NCBI GenBank assembly: GCA_001464755.1
Contig: LNDR01000410.1
Span: forward strand, 1-57,664
Direction: 5' to 3'
Source of the DNA: Rhizobiales bacterium Ga0077524
GTDB taxonomy: Bacteria > Pseudomonadota > Alphaproteobacteria > Rhizobiales > Hyphomicrobiaceae
DNA length: 57,664 nucleotides
Position 1 is the first letter of the stretch. Each line of letters starts with the position of its first letter. A program made the position numbers and the translations under genes. This document shows, piece after piece, positions 6,900-14,682 of the stretch. Under the pieces are notes generated by a model. That model was not told where the DNA came from. It made no database searches and saw only the letters and a program-made list of their open reading frames with translations.

Positions 6900-7703
6900 A
6901 TGCAACTGGAACGAGCGAGCTTGGAGACGCAAGGCACGGCCGATTCCGGTTCCGTGCGGGCTTGGGATCTGCCAACCCGCTTGTTTCACTGGACTCTCGT
7001 GACTCTCATCGTCATGGCCTACGTCTCGCGGCATTGGGGCGATGCAGGTCTCGTTTGGCATAAATGGAACGGCTACGCGATCCTGGTGCTTGTCGTCTGG
7101 CGTCTGCTCTGGGGCTTCGTCGGCAGCTCGACGTCGCGTTTCGCTTCGTTTTTCTATGGACCTTTGACGGCTGTCCGGTACGGGCTGGACTTCGTCCTGG
7201 GGCGGCCGCGCCACTTTCTCGGTCACAATCCGTTGGGCGGCTCCGTCGTGCTCGTCATGCTCGCAATGCTGGGTGTGATTGGCGCACTCGGCCTCTTTGC
7301 CTACGACGACCACGATGCGCTGACGGGCGGTCCGCTGTCGTCCCGGGTGAGCGAGGCAATGGTCGCCTTCGCCACAAAGTGGCACCTGTTTATGTTCGAC
7401 CTACTCTTATGGGTGATCGGGCTGCACATCCTCGCCAACATTCTCTACCGCGTCTGGAAGCGCGAGAATCTGGTCCAGGCCATGATCACTGGCCGAAAAG
7501 AGGCCCGGCCCTACGAGGACGAGCACGACGCAAACCTCGCCAGCCCGTGGCTCGCGCTCGCGGCATCATGGCGGCCGGCGGCAAGCTCGTGTGAGGAACG
7601 CCGGGGCGGGGCCGCCGCTGGCGGTGATCGACACACACGAGCTTTGCCTGTGGCCGTGGTGCTCTTGTTCCTACGTCTGAGGTCTGTTTCAAAGTGGCGC
7701 TGA
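6900..7703 (+). CDS. Cytochrome b561-type membrane protein, altered C-terminus
   Basis: The ATG at 6900 follows GAGGTGGGA. The first 200 residues show the b561/Ni-Fe hydrogenase cytochrome b fold: VRAWDLPTRLFHWTLV (first haem-ligand His), WHKWNGYAILVLVVWRLLWG, a third helix, and KWHLFMFDLLLWVIGLHILANILYRVWK with the paired His ligands. The protein should carry two b haems and pass electrons across the inner membrane; the next gene encodes a likely periplasmic c-type cytochrome partner. After LASPWLALAA (near 7565) the sequence becomes Arg/Gly-rich, while another frame gives GIMAAGGKLV then a stop at 7594. This suggests a small frameshifting change near the end, but the evidence is weak. Confidence 0.8.
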   Translation: MQLERASLETQGTADSGSVRAWDLPTRLFHWTLVTLIVMAYVSRHWGDAGLVWHKWNGYAILVLVVWRLLWGFVGSSTSRFASFFYGPLTAVRYGLDFVLGRPRHFLGHNPLGGSVVLVMLAMLGVIGALGLFAYDDHDALTGGPLSSRVSEAMVAFATKWHLFMFDLLLWVIGLHILANILYRVWKRENLVQAMITGRKEARPYEDEHDANLASPWLALAASWRPAASSCEERRGGAAAGGDRHTRALPVAVVLLFLRLRSVSKWR

Positions 7704-7754
7704 GGCCGCGCGGCATCTCGATGCGCGAGAACCAACCTCCGGGGGAAGCGAGGC

Positions 7755-10118
7755 ATGGCATCCAGGCGGTTGTCGATCTTCCGCGGTGTTGCGGTGCTGG
7801 TCCTGGGGCTTGGCATGGTGTCCGCCGCTGCGCTCGGCCAAGCACCGCCTCGCCCCATGCCAGACGCCGCCGGGCCATCGACGCCAGCTCCTTGGGCTGA
7901 AAAAAAGGCGGAGGCAACGCCACTGTCCGCCAGTGCCGGCACGACCGAGCCGGTGTTCGACCCGAACTCTCCGCCACGCCGCTCGCATCCGCCAGCCGAC
8001 CCCGTCGCGGCGGCTGCCTATGCGGTGCTCGAGAAGCACTGTGCCCGCTGCCACCAGAGCGGAAAACTGGAGCGGCCTGCGCCGGCAGCGGCGTTCGGCA
8101 ACGTCCTGCTGCTCGACGAACTCGCGTCGGCACCGCACATTGTGCACCCTGGCAATCCCGATGCGTCGCGCCTCTATGTCATGATGCTGCGTCGCTCGAT
8201 GCCGGCCGGCGTCCACAATCATTCCAACGGTACGGACAAGCCCGAAAGAGCCGGCCCGAAACCCGAGGAGATCGCGGCCGTACGCAGCTGGATTGCCGCG
8301 CTACCGCCCCGCCAGCAATGCAACGAACGGCGTCTCGTCACGCCCGCCGATCACGCCGCAACGCTCTCGCAGTTGATCGAGCTGACACGTGAGGACCCCG
8401 CCAAGCTACGCTTCGTTTCGATCGCTCACTTGCACAATGGGTGTGTGCGCTTCGAGGCCTTGGCCGCCTATCGTCAGGCCATCGTGCGACTGTTCAACAG
8501 CCTGAGCTGGAAAGTCGCGCCCGTCGCCGTGCCCCCGGTCGACGTTGCGCGGACGCTGCTCAAGATCAACCTCGACGATCTCGGTTGGCAGCCGGAGCAC
8601 TGGGACCGGATCATGCGCTCGACCACCTCGGGCACCGATCCGCTGGGTTTGACGCCCCCGTTACCAGCCAACATGCGGGAGGCTTTCGGCACCACGATCC
8701 CGGTAGCGCGTGCGGATTGGTTCGCCGAGACCGTGCTCAGCGCGCCTCTCTACTACGATGTTCTCGGGCTGCCTGGAACGGGCCCTGAGATTTTGAAGAT
8801 GCTTCAGATCGACCCTGCCCGCCAGAACGCACCCGGTGATGCGTCCCAGGCACTTGTGCAACCGTCCCGTTTTGCGGTGCAGCCGAGCCTGGTCGAACGT
8901 CGGTCGTCGCCGACGGGAGCCTTCTGGCAGGCCTACCATCGGCTGGCCCGCGAGGGCGACGCTGGCTTCGCCACGCCTGTCACGGCCCCGCTCGCCGAGC
9001 CGGTGCCGCATCACGCCAGCCGCGGTATGTTCACCCTGCCGAATGGCCTCCCGGCGTTTTTCGTCCTCGGCGAGAGCGGCAGCCGCCTCGATGTGGTGCC
9101 GCCAAATATTGCGAGCCCGGCGTTTGTTGCCGAAGTAAAGGTCCGGGGCGGTCTGGACTGCCTTGCTTGCCACGGCGCTGGTCCGGTGCAGCCTGCCCGA
9201 CCCGGAGAACCACCGGGATCGCAGGCGCATGCATTGCTTGCCGACCGTGAGGCCGCTCGCGGGGCACTAAGACGGCTCGGTATCGATCCGGATTTGACCC
9301 TTCACGGCGTCGAGCCGTTGGTCGCCTTGGCGAAGGAGTACTCGAGGCCGGTGAATGGGGAGCGCGCTGCGGCCGAACTCGGCGTTGAGCTCAAGGACCT
9401 GCGCAAGCTTGCCGATGGCGGCGACGGCAGCACAAACACCCTGGCGCGCCGATTGCTGCAAGGCCTCGTGGCCCGGGTCGAGGTGGACGCATCTGCCCGC
9501 CACCTGCGGGAGGCGCTCAGTCGTCCAGGATCGGAGCCTGTCGGCGTCGACGGCCCCAAACCCGCTGCCGAGCAGGTCTACGCCCCGATCGATCGCGCTC
9601 CTGGGCTCGTCCTCTATTCGGACAAAACGAGTTATCGCAAGGGCGAGCCCCTGCAGCTTTTCGTCCGCGCCGGAAATGACTGCCATCTCACGGTCGTCAG
9701 CATCGACACCCGTGGACGTGGAACGGCGATCTTCCCCAACGACTTCGAGACCAACGCGTTTCTGACCGCCGGCCAGGAGTTGAGGCTGCCCGGTCCAGAT
9801 GCTCCTTTTGCCTTCAGGTTGAACGAGGCTGGACGGGAGACCATCGTCGCCTTGTGCAGCGAGGCCGCAGGCCTGACCGACGGAATTCGCCACGATTTCG
9901 AGAAGCAGCGCTTCACCGAACTCGGCGACTACGCGGCGTTCCTGTTGCAGAATGCGTGGGCTCAGCCGGCCAAGACCGATGCGTCCCCGCTGCGCCCCGA
10001 GCCTCGCCCCAGGTCGAGGCGTCGAGCCGCCCCGGACGTCCCGGTAGAGCAGCACGCGCGCCCCGACCAGATCTCCCGCACTGCGATCACTATCGTTGTC
10101 GACGAGGCTCGCGACTGA
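7755..10118 (+). CDS. Two-CxxCH cytochrome-like protein with C-terminal DUF4384 domain
   Basis: A 787-residue exported protein with a signal peptide at about residues 1-30. One CxxCH motif (C96, C99, H100) lies in an N-terminal domain resembling Planctomycete-type cytochrome C, followed by a Met-rich segment (LYVMMLRRSMPAG) that could give a distal ligand. A second CxxCH (C469, C472, H473) lies far downstream. From about residue 615 the sequence matches DUF4384 (LYSDKTSYRKGE, then a Cys-containing beta-rich stretch with FPNDFETN). It lies 51 bases after the cytochrome b561 gene, so the pair probably forms a membrane-to-periplasm electron-transfer unit. The combination of two haem sites and DUF4384 is unfamiliar to me. 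The electron donor or acceptor is unknown. Confidence 0.7.
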   Translation: MASRRLSIFRGVAVLVLGLGMVSAAALGQAPPRPMPDAAGPSTPAPWAEKKAEATPLSASAGTTEPVFDPNSPPRRSHPPADPVAAAAYAVLEKHCARCHQSGKLERPAPAAAFGNVLLLDELASAPHIVHPGNPDASRLYVMMLRRSMPAGVHNHSNGTDKPERAGPKPEEIAAVRSWIAALPPRQQCNERRLVTPADHAATLSQLIELTREDPAKLRFVSIAHLHNGCVRFEALAAYRQAIVRLFNSLSWKVAPVAVPPVDVARTLLKINLDDLGWQPEHWDRIMRSTTSGTDPLGLTPPLPANMREAFGTTIPVARADWFAETVLSAPLYYDVLGLPGTGPEILKMLQIDPARQNAPGDASQALVQPSRFAVQPSLVERRSSPTGAFWQAYHRLAREGDAGFATPVTAPLAEPVPHHASRGMFTLPNGLPAFFVLGESGSRLDVVPPNIASPAFVAEVKVRGGLDCLACHGAGPVQPARPGEPPGSQAHALLADREAARGALRRLGIDPDLTLHGVEPLVALAKEYSRPVNGERAAAELGVELKDLRKLADGGDGSTNTLARRLLQGLVARVEVDASARHLREALSRPGSEPVGVDGPKPAAEQVYAPIDRAPGLVLYSDKTSYRKGEPLQLFVRAGNDCHLTVVSIDTRGRGTAIFPNDFETNAFLTAGQELRLPGPDAPFAFRLNEAGRETIVALCSEAAGLTDGIRHDFEKQRFTELGDYAAFLLQNAWAQPAKTDASPLRPEPRPRSRRRAAPDVPVEQHARPDQISRTAITIVVDEARD

Positions 10119-10233
10119 CAGCTCGCGTGCTCACCGCCAAGGCCGATCATCACTGCGTTCGCGGTTGTCCTCCATGGCGCAGGCGTCCTAGGCTCGCGAT
10201 CGACTTCATCGGTGCACCCAGCGGAGACACCCC

Positions 10234-11415
10234 ATGCAGAAGGCCCTTTCAGGCATTCGCGTCATCGACATGACACACAATCAGGCGGGGCCGGCCTGCG
10301 CGCAGATCATGGGGTTTCTCGGAGCAGACGTGATCAAGCTCGAGGAGCCAAAGGGCGGCGACGTGGCGCGGGCGCAGAACAACGACGAGCTGTTCTTTCT
10401 CGTCTTCAACGCCAATAAGCGTTCGCTGACGTTGAACCTGAAGACCGAGGAGGGCAAGGATCTCTTCCGCAAGCTGATTGCGCAATCCGACGTGCTGATC
10501 GAGAACTTCGGGCCCGGCGCGCTCGATCGCATGGGCCTCGGCTGGAAGGTGCTGGAAAAGATCAATCCCAAGCTGATCTACGCCACGATCAAGGGCTTCG
10601 GCACGTACGGTCCCAACGCGCATTTCAAGGCCTATGAGCCGATCGCACAGGCGATGGGCGGGGGGATGTGCGTGACCGGTTTTGCCGACGGGCCGCCGAC
10701 CTACAACTGGCCGGCGATCGGAGACAGCGGCACGGGCATGCACATGGCGATCGCGATTCTGGCGGCGATCAACCAGCGCCACGCCACGGGAAAAGGCCAG
10801 CATGTCGAAGTGGCCATGCAGGAGGCGGTGCTGAACCTGATTCGCATCTCGCTGCGCGAGCATCAGCGCACTGGCGTGCCGGTGCGGACAGGCAACCAGC
10901 TTGGCAAGAATGTGCCTGGGACGACGTACAAATGCGCGCCGGGCGGGCCCAACGATTACGTCTACATCTACGCGCAGCCGCAGATGTGGGGCGCTTTCTG
11001 CAAAGCAATGGAGCGGCCGGATCTCGAGAGCAACCCGTTGTTCAAGACCAACCCCGATCGCTGGCAGAACCGGGCCGCGCTCGACGCGCTGATCACCGAG
11101 TGGGCGATGCAGCGCACCAAGCACGAGGTGATGAAGGTGATGGCCGACGCGGGTGTGCCGTGCGGCGCCTGCCAGGATACCGCCGAGGTGCTGGCCGACC
11201 CGCACCTCATCGAGCGCGGCATGATCGTCGAGATGGCGTATCCGAAGCGGCCGCAAGGCTTCAAGACCGTCGGCTTGCCGATGATCCTCTCCGACAGTCC
11301 CGCGGAATACACCCGGCCCCCGTTGCTGGGCGAGCACACCGAGAGCCTGCTTGGCGAGCTCCTCGGCGTGAGTGCGGAGGACGTGCGGAAGTTGAAGGAG
11401 AAGGGGGCGGTGTGA
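10234..11415 (+). CDS. CaiB/BaiF family CoA-transferase
   Basis: A 393-residue class III CoA-transferase. It starts LSGIRVIDMTHNQAGPACAQ and contains ADVIKLEEPKGGD (CoA-binding loop), NKRSLTLNLK, VLIENFGPGALDRMGLG, and the catalytic Asp at D164 in AIGDSGTGMH, equivalent to the nucleophile of formyl-CoA transferase. The enzyme moves CoA between carboxylates; the acid substrate is unknown. It runs toward the broken monooxygenase with a strong hairpin between them. Its genomic company (acyl-CoA dehydrogenases, RraA, SDR) suits acid catabolism. Confidence 0.9.
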   Translation: MQKALSGIRVIDMTHNQAGPACAQIMGFLGADVIKLEEPKGGDVARAQNNDELFFLVFNANKRSLTLNLKTEEGKDLFRKLIAQSDVLIENFGPGALDRMGLGWKVLEKINPKLIYATIKGFGTYGPNAHFKAYEPIAQAMGGGMCVTGFADGPPTYNWPAIGDSGTGMHMAIAILAAINQRHATGKGQHVEVAMQEAVLNLIRISLREHQRTGVPVRTGNQLGKNVPGTTYKCAPGGPNDYVYIYAQPQMWGAFCKAMERPDLESNPLFKTNPDRWQNRAALDALITEWAMQRTKHEVMKVMADAGVPCGACQDTAEVLADPHLIERGMIVEMAYPKRPQGFKTVGLPMILSDSPAEYTRPPLLGEHTESLLGELLGVSAEDVRKLKEKGAV

Positions 11416-11423
11416 TACGCGAA

Positions 11424-11451
11424 GGCGGGAGAGCGTTGCCGCTCGCCCGCC
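11424..11451. terminator. Bidirectional hairpin between convergent genes
   Basis: GGCGGG-A-GAGCG, loop TTGC, CGCTC-G-CCCGCC: an 11-bp stem with one mismatch, nine bases after the CoA-transferase stop and 28 bases before the end of the oppositely oriented monooxygenase gene. There is no strong T-run on either side. Confidence 0.6.
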
Positions 11452-11479
11452 CGCATAAGTTTCGTGGCCGCAGTCTTCG

Positions 11480-13076
11480 CTATGCACTCATCTCGAAGCC
11501 TTCGTAGCCCTTCTGGACGACCTCGTCGCACTTCTTGACGTAGTTCTGTACGCCGCCGACGTAGGGCATGAAGATGCGCGGCTTGCCGGGAATGTTGGCG
11601 CCCATGTACCAGCTATTGGCCAGCGGATAGAGCGTCGAGTCGGCGACCTCGTTGTTGTGCTGAACCCAGTTGATCTCGGCCATGCGCGAGGCCTCGATGC
11701 GCCGCATCTGCCGGCCGCGGGCATACTTGATCATGTCGCCGACGAAATCGACGTGCTGCTGGCACGCGAAGATCATCTGGCTCTTGACTCCGGGGCTTTG
11801 CGGGCCGGTGACCATGAACATGTTCGGGAAGCCGGCGACCATCACGCCCAGATAGGTCTGCGGACCGTCCTTCCACTTGTCACGGATGGAGACGCCGCCT
11901 GCGCCCTTGATGTCGATCTCTTTCATGGCGCCTGTCATGGCGTCGAAGCCCGTGGCGAACACGATGGCGTCGAGCTCGTAACTTTTGCCATCCGCAGTCT
12001 TGATGCCCCACTCGGTAATCTCCGAGATGGCATTGTTGCGGATGTTGACCAGCTTCACGTGCGGCTGATTGTAGGTCTCGTAGTAGTTGGTATCCAGGAT
12101 CAGCCGCTTGGTGCCGATCGGATGATCGTTCGGGCAGAGCGCCTCGGCGGTCTCCTTGTCCTTCCACGAAATCGGACGCGGTGTCGTTGGCAGCCTTGTT
12201 GGTCAGCAGATCCGTATAGGCATAGAGGAAGCTGATCGAGCCACCCTCCTGCCACTTTTTCTCATAGGCGGCATTGCGCTCCTCGGCAGAAACGTCGAGC
12301 GCGGACTTGGTCGGCGGCGGGTAGCCGGCGATGGCGAACGGCGTGTTGACGGCCCCAGCGCGGCGCTCGGGATACTCGGCCTTGTGCTTGGCCTCTTTCT
12401 GCGGATCCATCGGCTCGTTACGCGCGGGGAGCGAGAAATTGGCCGTCCGCTGGAAAACGGTGAGCTGGCGGGCCTGCCTGGCGATGATCGGGATCGACTG
12501 GACGCCCGACGAGCCGGTGCCGATGACACCGACGCGCAGGCCGGTGAAGTCGACACCTCCGTGCGGCCAGAGGCCTGTGTGGTAGGTCTTGCCCTTGTAG
12601 CTGTCGATGCCCTTAATGTCGGGCTTTCTGGGGGTCGAGAGATTTCCGGTGGCCATCAGGCAGTAGGGCGCGGTGATCGTCTCGCCCTTGTCGGTCGTCA
12701 CGGTCCAGCGGCTGGTCTTGTCGTCGAAGGTGGCCGACGTAATGGTGGTGTTGAACTGAATGTCTTGCCTGAGATCGAAGCGGTCGGCCACGTGCTGCAC
12801 GTACTTCAGGATCTCGCCCTGGTTGCCGTAGCGCTCGGGCCACTTCCACTCCTGGTCGAGTTCGGGCGAGAACGAGAACGAGTATTCGAGGCTTTCGACG
12901 TCGCAGCGGCATCCGGGATAACGGTTCCAGTACCAGGTGCCGCCGACGTCATCGCCCTTTTCGTAGGCGCGGACTTTGAGGCCCAGCTGCCGATACTTGT
13001 GAATGGCGTAGAGACCGCCGACGCCGGCACCGATGATGATGACGTCGAGCCCTTCAGGGCTGGTGGGTTTGGCCAT
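11480..13076 (-). pseudogene. Flavin monooxygenase (FMO/Baeyer-Villiger type), frameshifted
   Basis: The N-terminal frame (13076 down to about 12165) has FAD motif GAGVGG (G16, G18, G21), a second Rossmann motif VGVIGTGSSGVQ, and YKGKTYHTGLWP, which matches the Baeyer-Villiger fingerprint FxGxxxHxxxWP. It then reads ANDTASDFVE and goes out of frame. The other frame resumes at KDKETAEALCPNDHPIGTKR and continues to the proper C-terminus at 11480, including FATGFDAMTGAM. In homologues about eight residues (of the type RxKIRxIV) lie between these two blocks, so roughly 23 bases appear deleted around 12162-12168. No other stop or frameshift is seen. Intact, it would oxidise a ketone to an ester or hydroxylate a substrate with NADPH and O2. 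A read or assembly error remains possible. Confidence 0.8.
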
Positions 13077-13106
13077 GGGTGTCCCTCGCTAGACAGTGAG
13101 TGAGCT

Positions 13107-13116
13107 TGTCCGGACA
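13107..13116. promoter_or_regulatory. Perfect palindrome upstream of the monooxygenase (possible operator)
   Basis: TGTCCGGACA, 31-40 bases upstream of the minus-strand ATG at 13076. A related motif (TGTCCG, 7-base spacer, CGGACA) lies upstream of the luciferase-like pseudogene at 23275-23293. Position and symmetry suit a TetR-type repressor site, but no regulator gene is present in the window. Confidence 0.4.
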
Positions 13117-13173
13117 TTTAGGCATAGGTGTGCCGGGGAGGCAACCGGGGGCATGGAAGAGCGGTTGCGTCTC

Positions 13174-13202
13174 TTGCGACGCATTGCGAATAGCCCTATA
13201 TT
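13174..13202 (+). promoter_or_regulatory. Sigma-70-type promoter of the toxin-antitoxin pair
   Basis: -35 TTGCGA (13174-13179), 17-base spacer, -10 TATATT (13197-13202; five of six match TATAAT). It lies 38 bases before the antitoxin ATG. Between -10 and SD are two similar CTTAC-CTTGAT/CTTACTT segments that could serve AbrB-family autorepression. Confidence 0.55.
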
Positions 13203-13239
13203 TCGTCTTACCTTGATCTTACTTCACGGGAGGCGGGGC

Positions 13240-13497
13240 ATGACGACGACAAGGCTCTCCAGCAAGGGGCAGGTGATCATCCCCAAGGATATCCGGGACG
13301 AGCACGGGTGGCGGCCTGGAACGACGTTCGAGATCGAGAACACGCCCGGCGGCCTCCTTTTGCGGCCCAGGCCGGTTGCGCCTGCGACAACCGTCGACGA
13401 GGTGTTCGGCTGTCTGGCCTATGACGGCCCTGCGATCTCTATCGAACGTATGGACGAGGCCGTGGCCGACGAGGCCAAGCGCAGGTCAGGCCGATGA
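13240..13497 (+). CDS. AbrB/MazE-fold antitoxin
   Basis: 85 residues from the ATG at 13240, which has GGGAGG seven bases upstream; the longer open frame is not needed. The N-terminal half is a swapped-hairpin AbrB DNA-binding domain (TTTRLSSKGQVIIPKDIRD, then GWRPGTTFEIE and GGLLLRPR). The C-terminal tail (VDEVFGCLAYDGPAISIERMDEAVADEAKRR) is the usual toxin-neutralising helix, which wraps the PIN toxin. Its stop overlaps the toxin start by four bases (ATGA), the standard coupling in VapBC-like modules. It should repress its own promoter. Confidence 0.88.
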   Translation: MTTTRLSSKGQVIIPKDIRDEHGWRPGTTFEIENTPGGLLLRPRPVAPATTVDEVFGCLAYDGPAISIERMDEAVADEAKRRSGR

Positions 13498-13883
13498 TTG
13501 CGCTGGATACCAACGTGGTCGTCCGTCTTCTGGTCGCCGACGATGCCGTCCAAGCAGAGCGGGCGCGCAAGCTGGTCGCAGAGAACCAGATTCTGATTGC
13601 AACTACGGTCCTGCTGGAGTGCGAGTGGGTCCTGAGGAGCGCCTACATGCTCGATGCCGATGCCATAGGGAGGGCCCTGGAAAAGCTCATTGGCCTGCCC
13701 CAGCTCAGCCTCAAGGAGCCGACCGTCGTGCAGAACGCGATTCTCGCGTATCGGCAGGGCCTCGATTTTGCAGATGCTCTCCATCTCTCAGGCTCCCGGG
13801 AAGCGGAGTGCTTTGCAACATTCGACAGGACGCTGCGAAAGCGCTCGAACGTCATGCCGGACGTAGCCGTCATCGAGCCTTGA
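13494..13883 (+). CDS. PIN-domain toxin (VapC-like ribonuclease)
   Basis: 129 residues with PIN-domain acidic residues in order: D5 (IALDTN), E42 (LLECEW), D94 (LDFADALH) and D111 (ATFDRTL), which bind Mg for RNA cleavage. The start overlaps the antitoxin stop by four bases. VapC-type toxins cleave tRNA or rRNA and halt translation when free of antitoxin. The module sits between a monooxygenase pseudogene and trmD, with only 20 bases to the convergent trmD stop. All key acidic residues are present, so it is probably active. Confidence 0.88.
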   Translation: MIALDTNVVVRLLVADDAVQAERARKLVAENQILIATTVLLECEWVLRSAYMLDADAIGRALEKLIGLPQLSLKEPTVVQNAILAYRQGLDFADALHLSGSREAECFATFDRTLRKRSNVMPDVAVIEP

Positions 13884-13903
13884 TCGTTCGCTATCCGGAC
13901 CTC

Positions 13904-14617
13904 TTACTTCCCCAACAAATCCGGCCTTCGCTCCTTCGTAATCCGCTCCGCCTCCCTTCGCCGCCATTCAGCGACCTTCTTGTGATCGCCCGACAGCAGC
14001 ACGTCGGGAATGCTGCGCCCCTCCCATTCGCGGGGCTTGGTGTACTGCGGGTACTCGAGAAGGCCGTGCTCGAAGCTTTCCTCGGAGAGCGAGTCTTGCG
14101 CGCCGAGGACGCCTGGAAGCAGACGCACGCACGCGTCGATCAGCACCATGGCCGCAAGCTCGCCGCCGGAGAGGACATAGTCGCCGATCGAGATCTCCTC
14201 GAGATTACGGCCGTCGATGACGCGCTGATCGATGCCCTCGAAGCGGCCAGCCAGCAGGAGCACGCCGGGCCCGGTGGCGAGGTCGCGCACGCGGGCTTGC
14301 GTCAACGGCTTGCCGCGCGGGGAGAGGTACACGCGGGGCAGGTCGGGTGCGGCGGCCAGAGCCACGTCGATGGCGGGGCCGAGGACATCGGGCCGCAAGA
14401 TCATGCCAGCGCCGCCGCCTGCCGGCGTGTCGTCAACTTGGCGATGGCGCCCGAGGCCGAAGTCGCGAATGTTCAGGCAATCGAGCCGCCAGGTTCCGGC
14501 CGTGAGCGCCTGGCCCGACAGTGAAACGCCGAGCGGGCCCGGAAACATCTCGGGGAAGATGGTGAGGACGGTGGCCTGCCATGGCTGGCGCGCGAGGCTT
14601 GATTGTTCGGTCGGCAA
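13904..14617 (-). CDS. trmD: tRNA (guanine37-N1)-methyltransferase
   Basis: A 237-residue SPOUT-class enzyme. It begins with [23 protein letters not shown] and contains the trefoil-knot cofactor region [15 protein letters not shown] and [21 protein letters not shown], followed by the linker [18 protein letters not shown], which forms part of the tRNA-binding interface, and the C-terminal domain [14 protein letters not shown]. It methylates G37 of tRNAs reading CNN codons, preventing +1 frameshifting, and is usually essential. It is normally found as rpsP-rimM-trmD-rplS; none of those genes flanks it here, which is unusual. Confidence 0.95.
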   Translation of the reverse strand: MPTEQSSLARQPWQATVLTIFPEMFPGPLGVSLSGQALTAGTWRLDCLNIRDFGLGRHRQVDDTPAGGGAGMILRPDVLGPAIDVALAAAPDLPRVYLSPRGKPLTQARVRDLATGPGVLLLAGRFEGIDQRVIDGRNLEEISIGDYVLSGGELAAMVLIDACVRLLPGVLGAQDSLSEESFEHGLLEYPQYTKPREWEGRSIPDVLLSGDHKKVAEWRRREAERITKERRPDLLGK

Positions 14618-14682
14618 AGGTCACGCTCCAGGCGCTTCGACGAGAGGGGTCCGCGTGCGGCCCAGCAAGGTCAACCGATGCC

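Noticed and set aside
10249..11487. Antisense frame of 412 codons over the CoA-transferase
   Set aside because: The CoA-transferase has a full set of catalytic motifs; the opposite frame has none.
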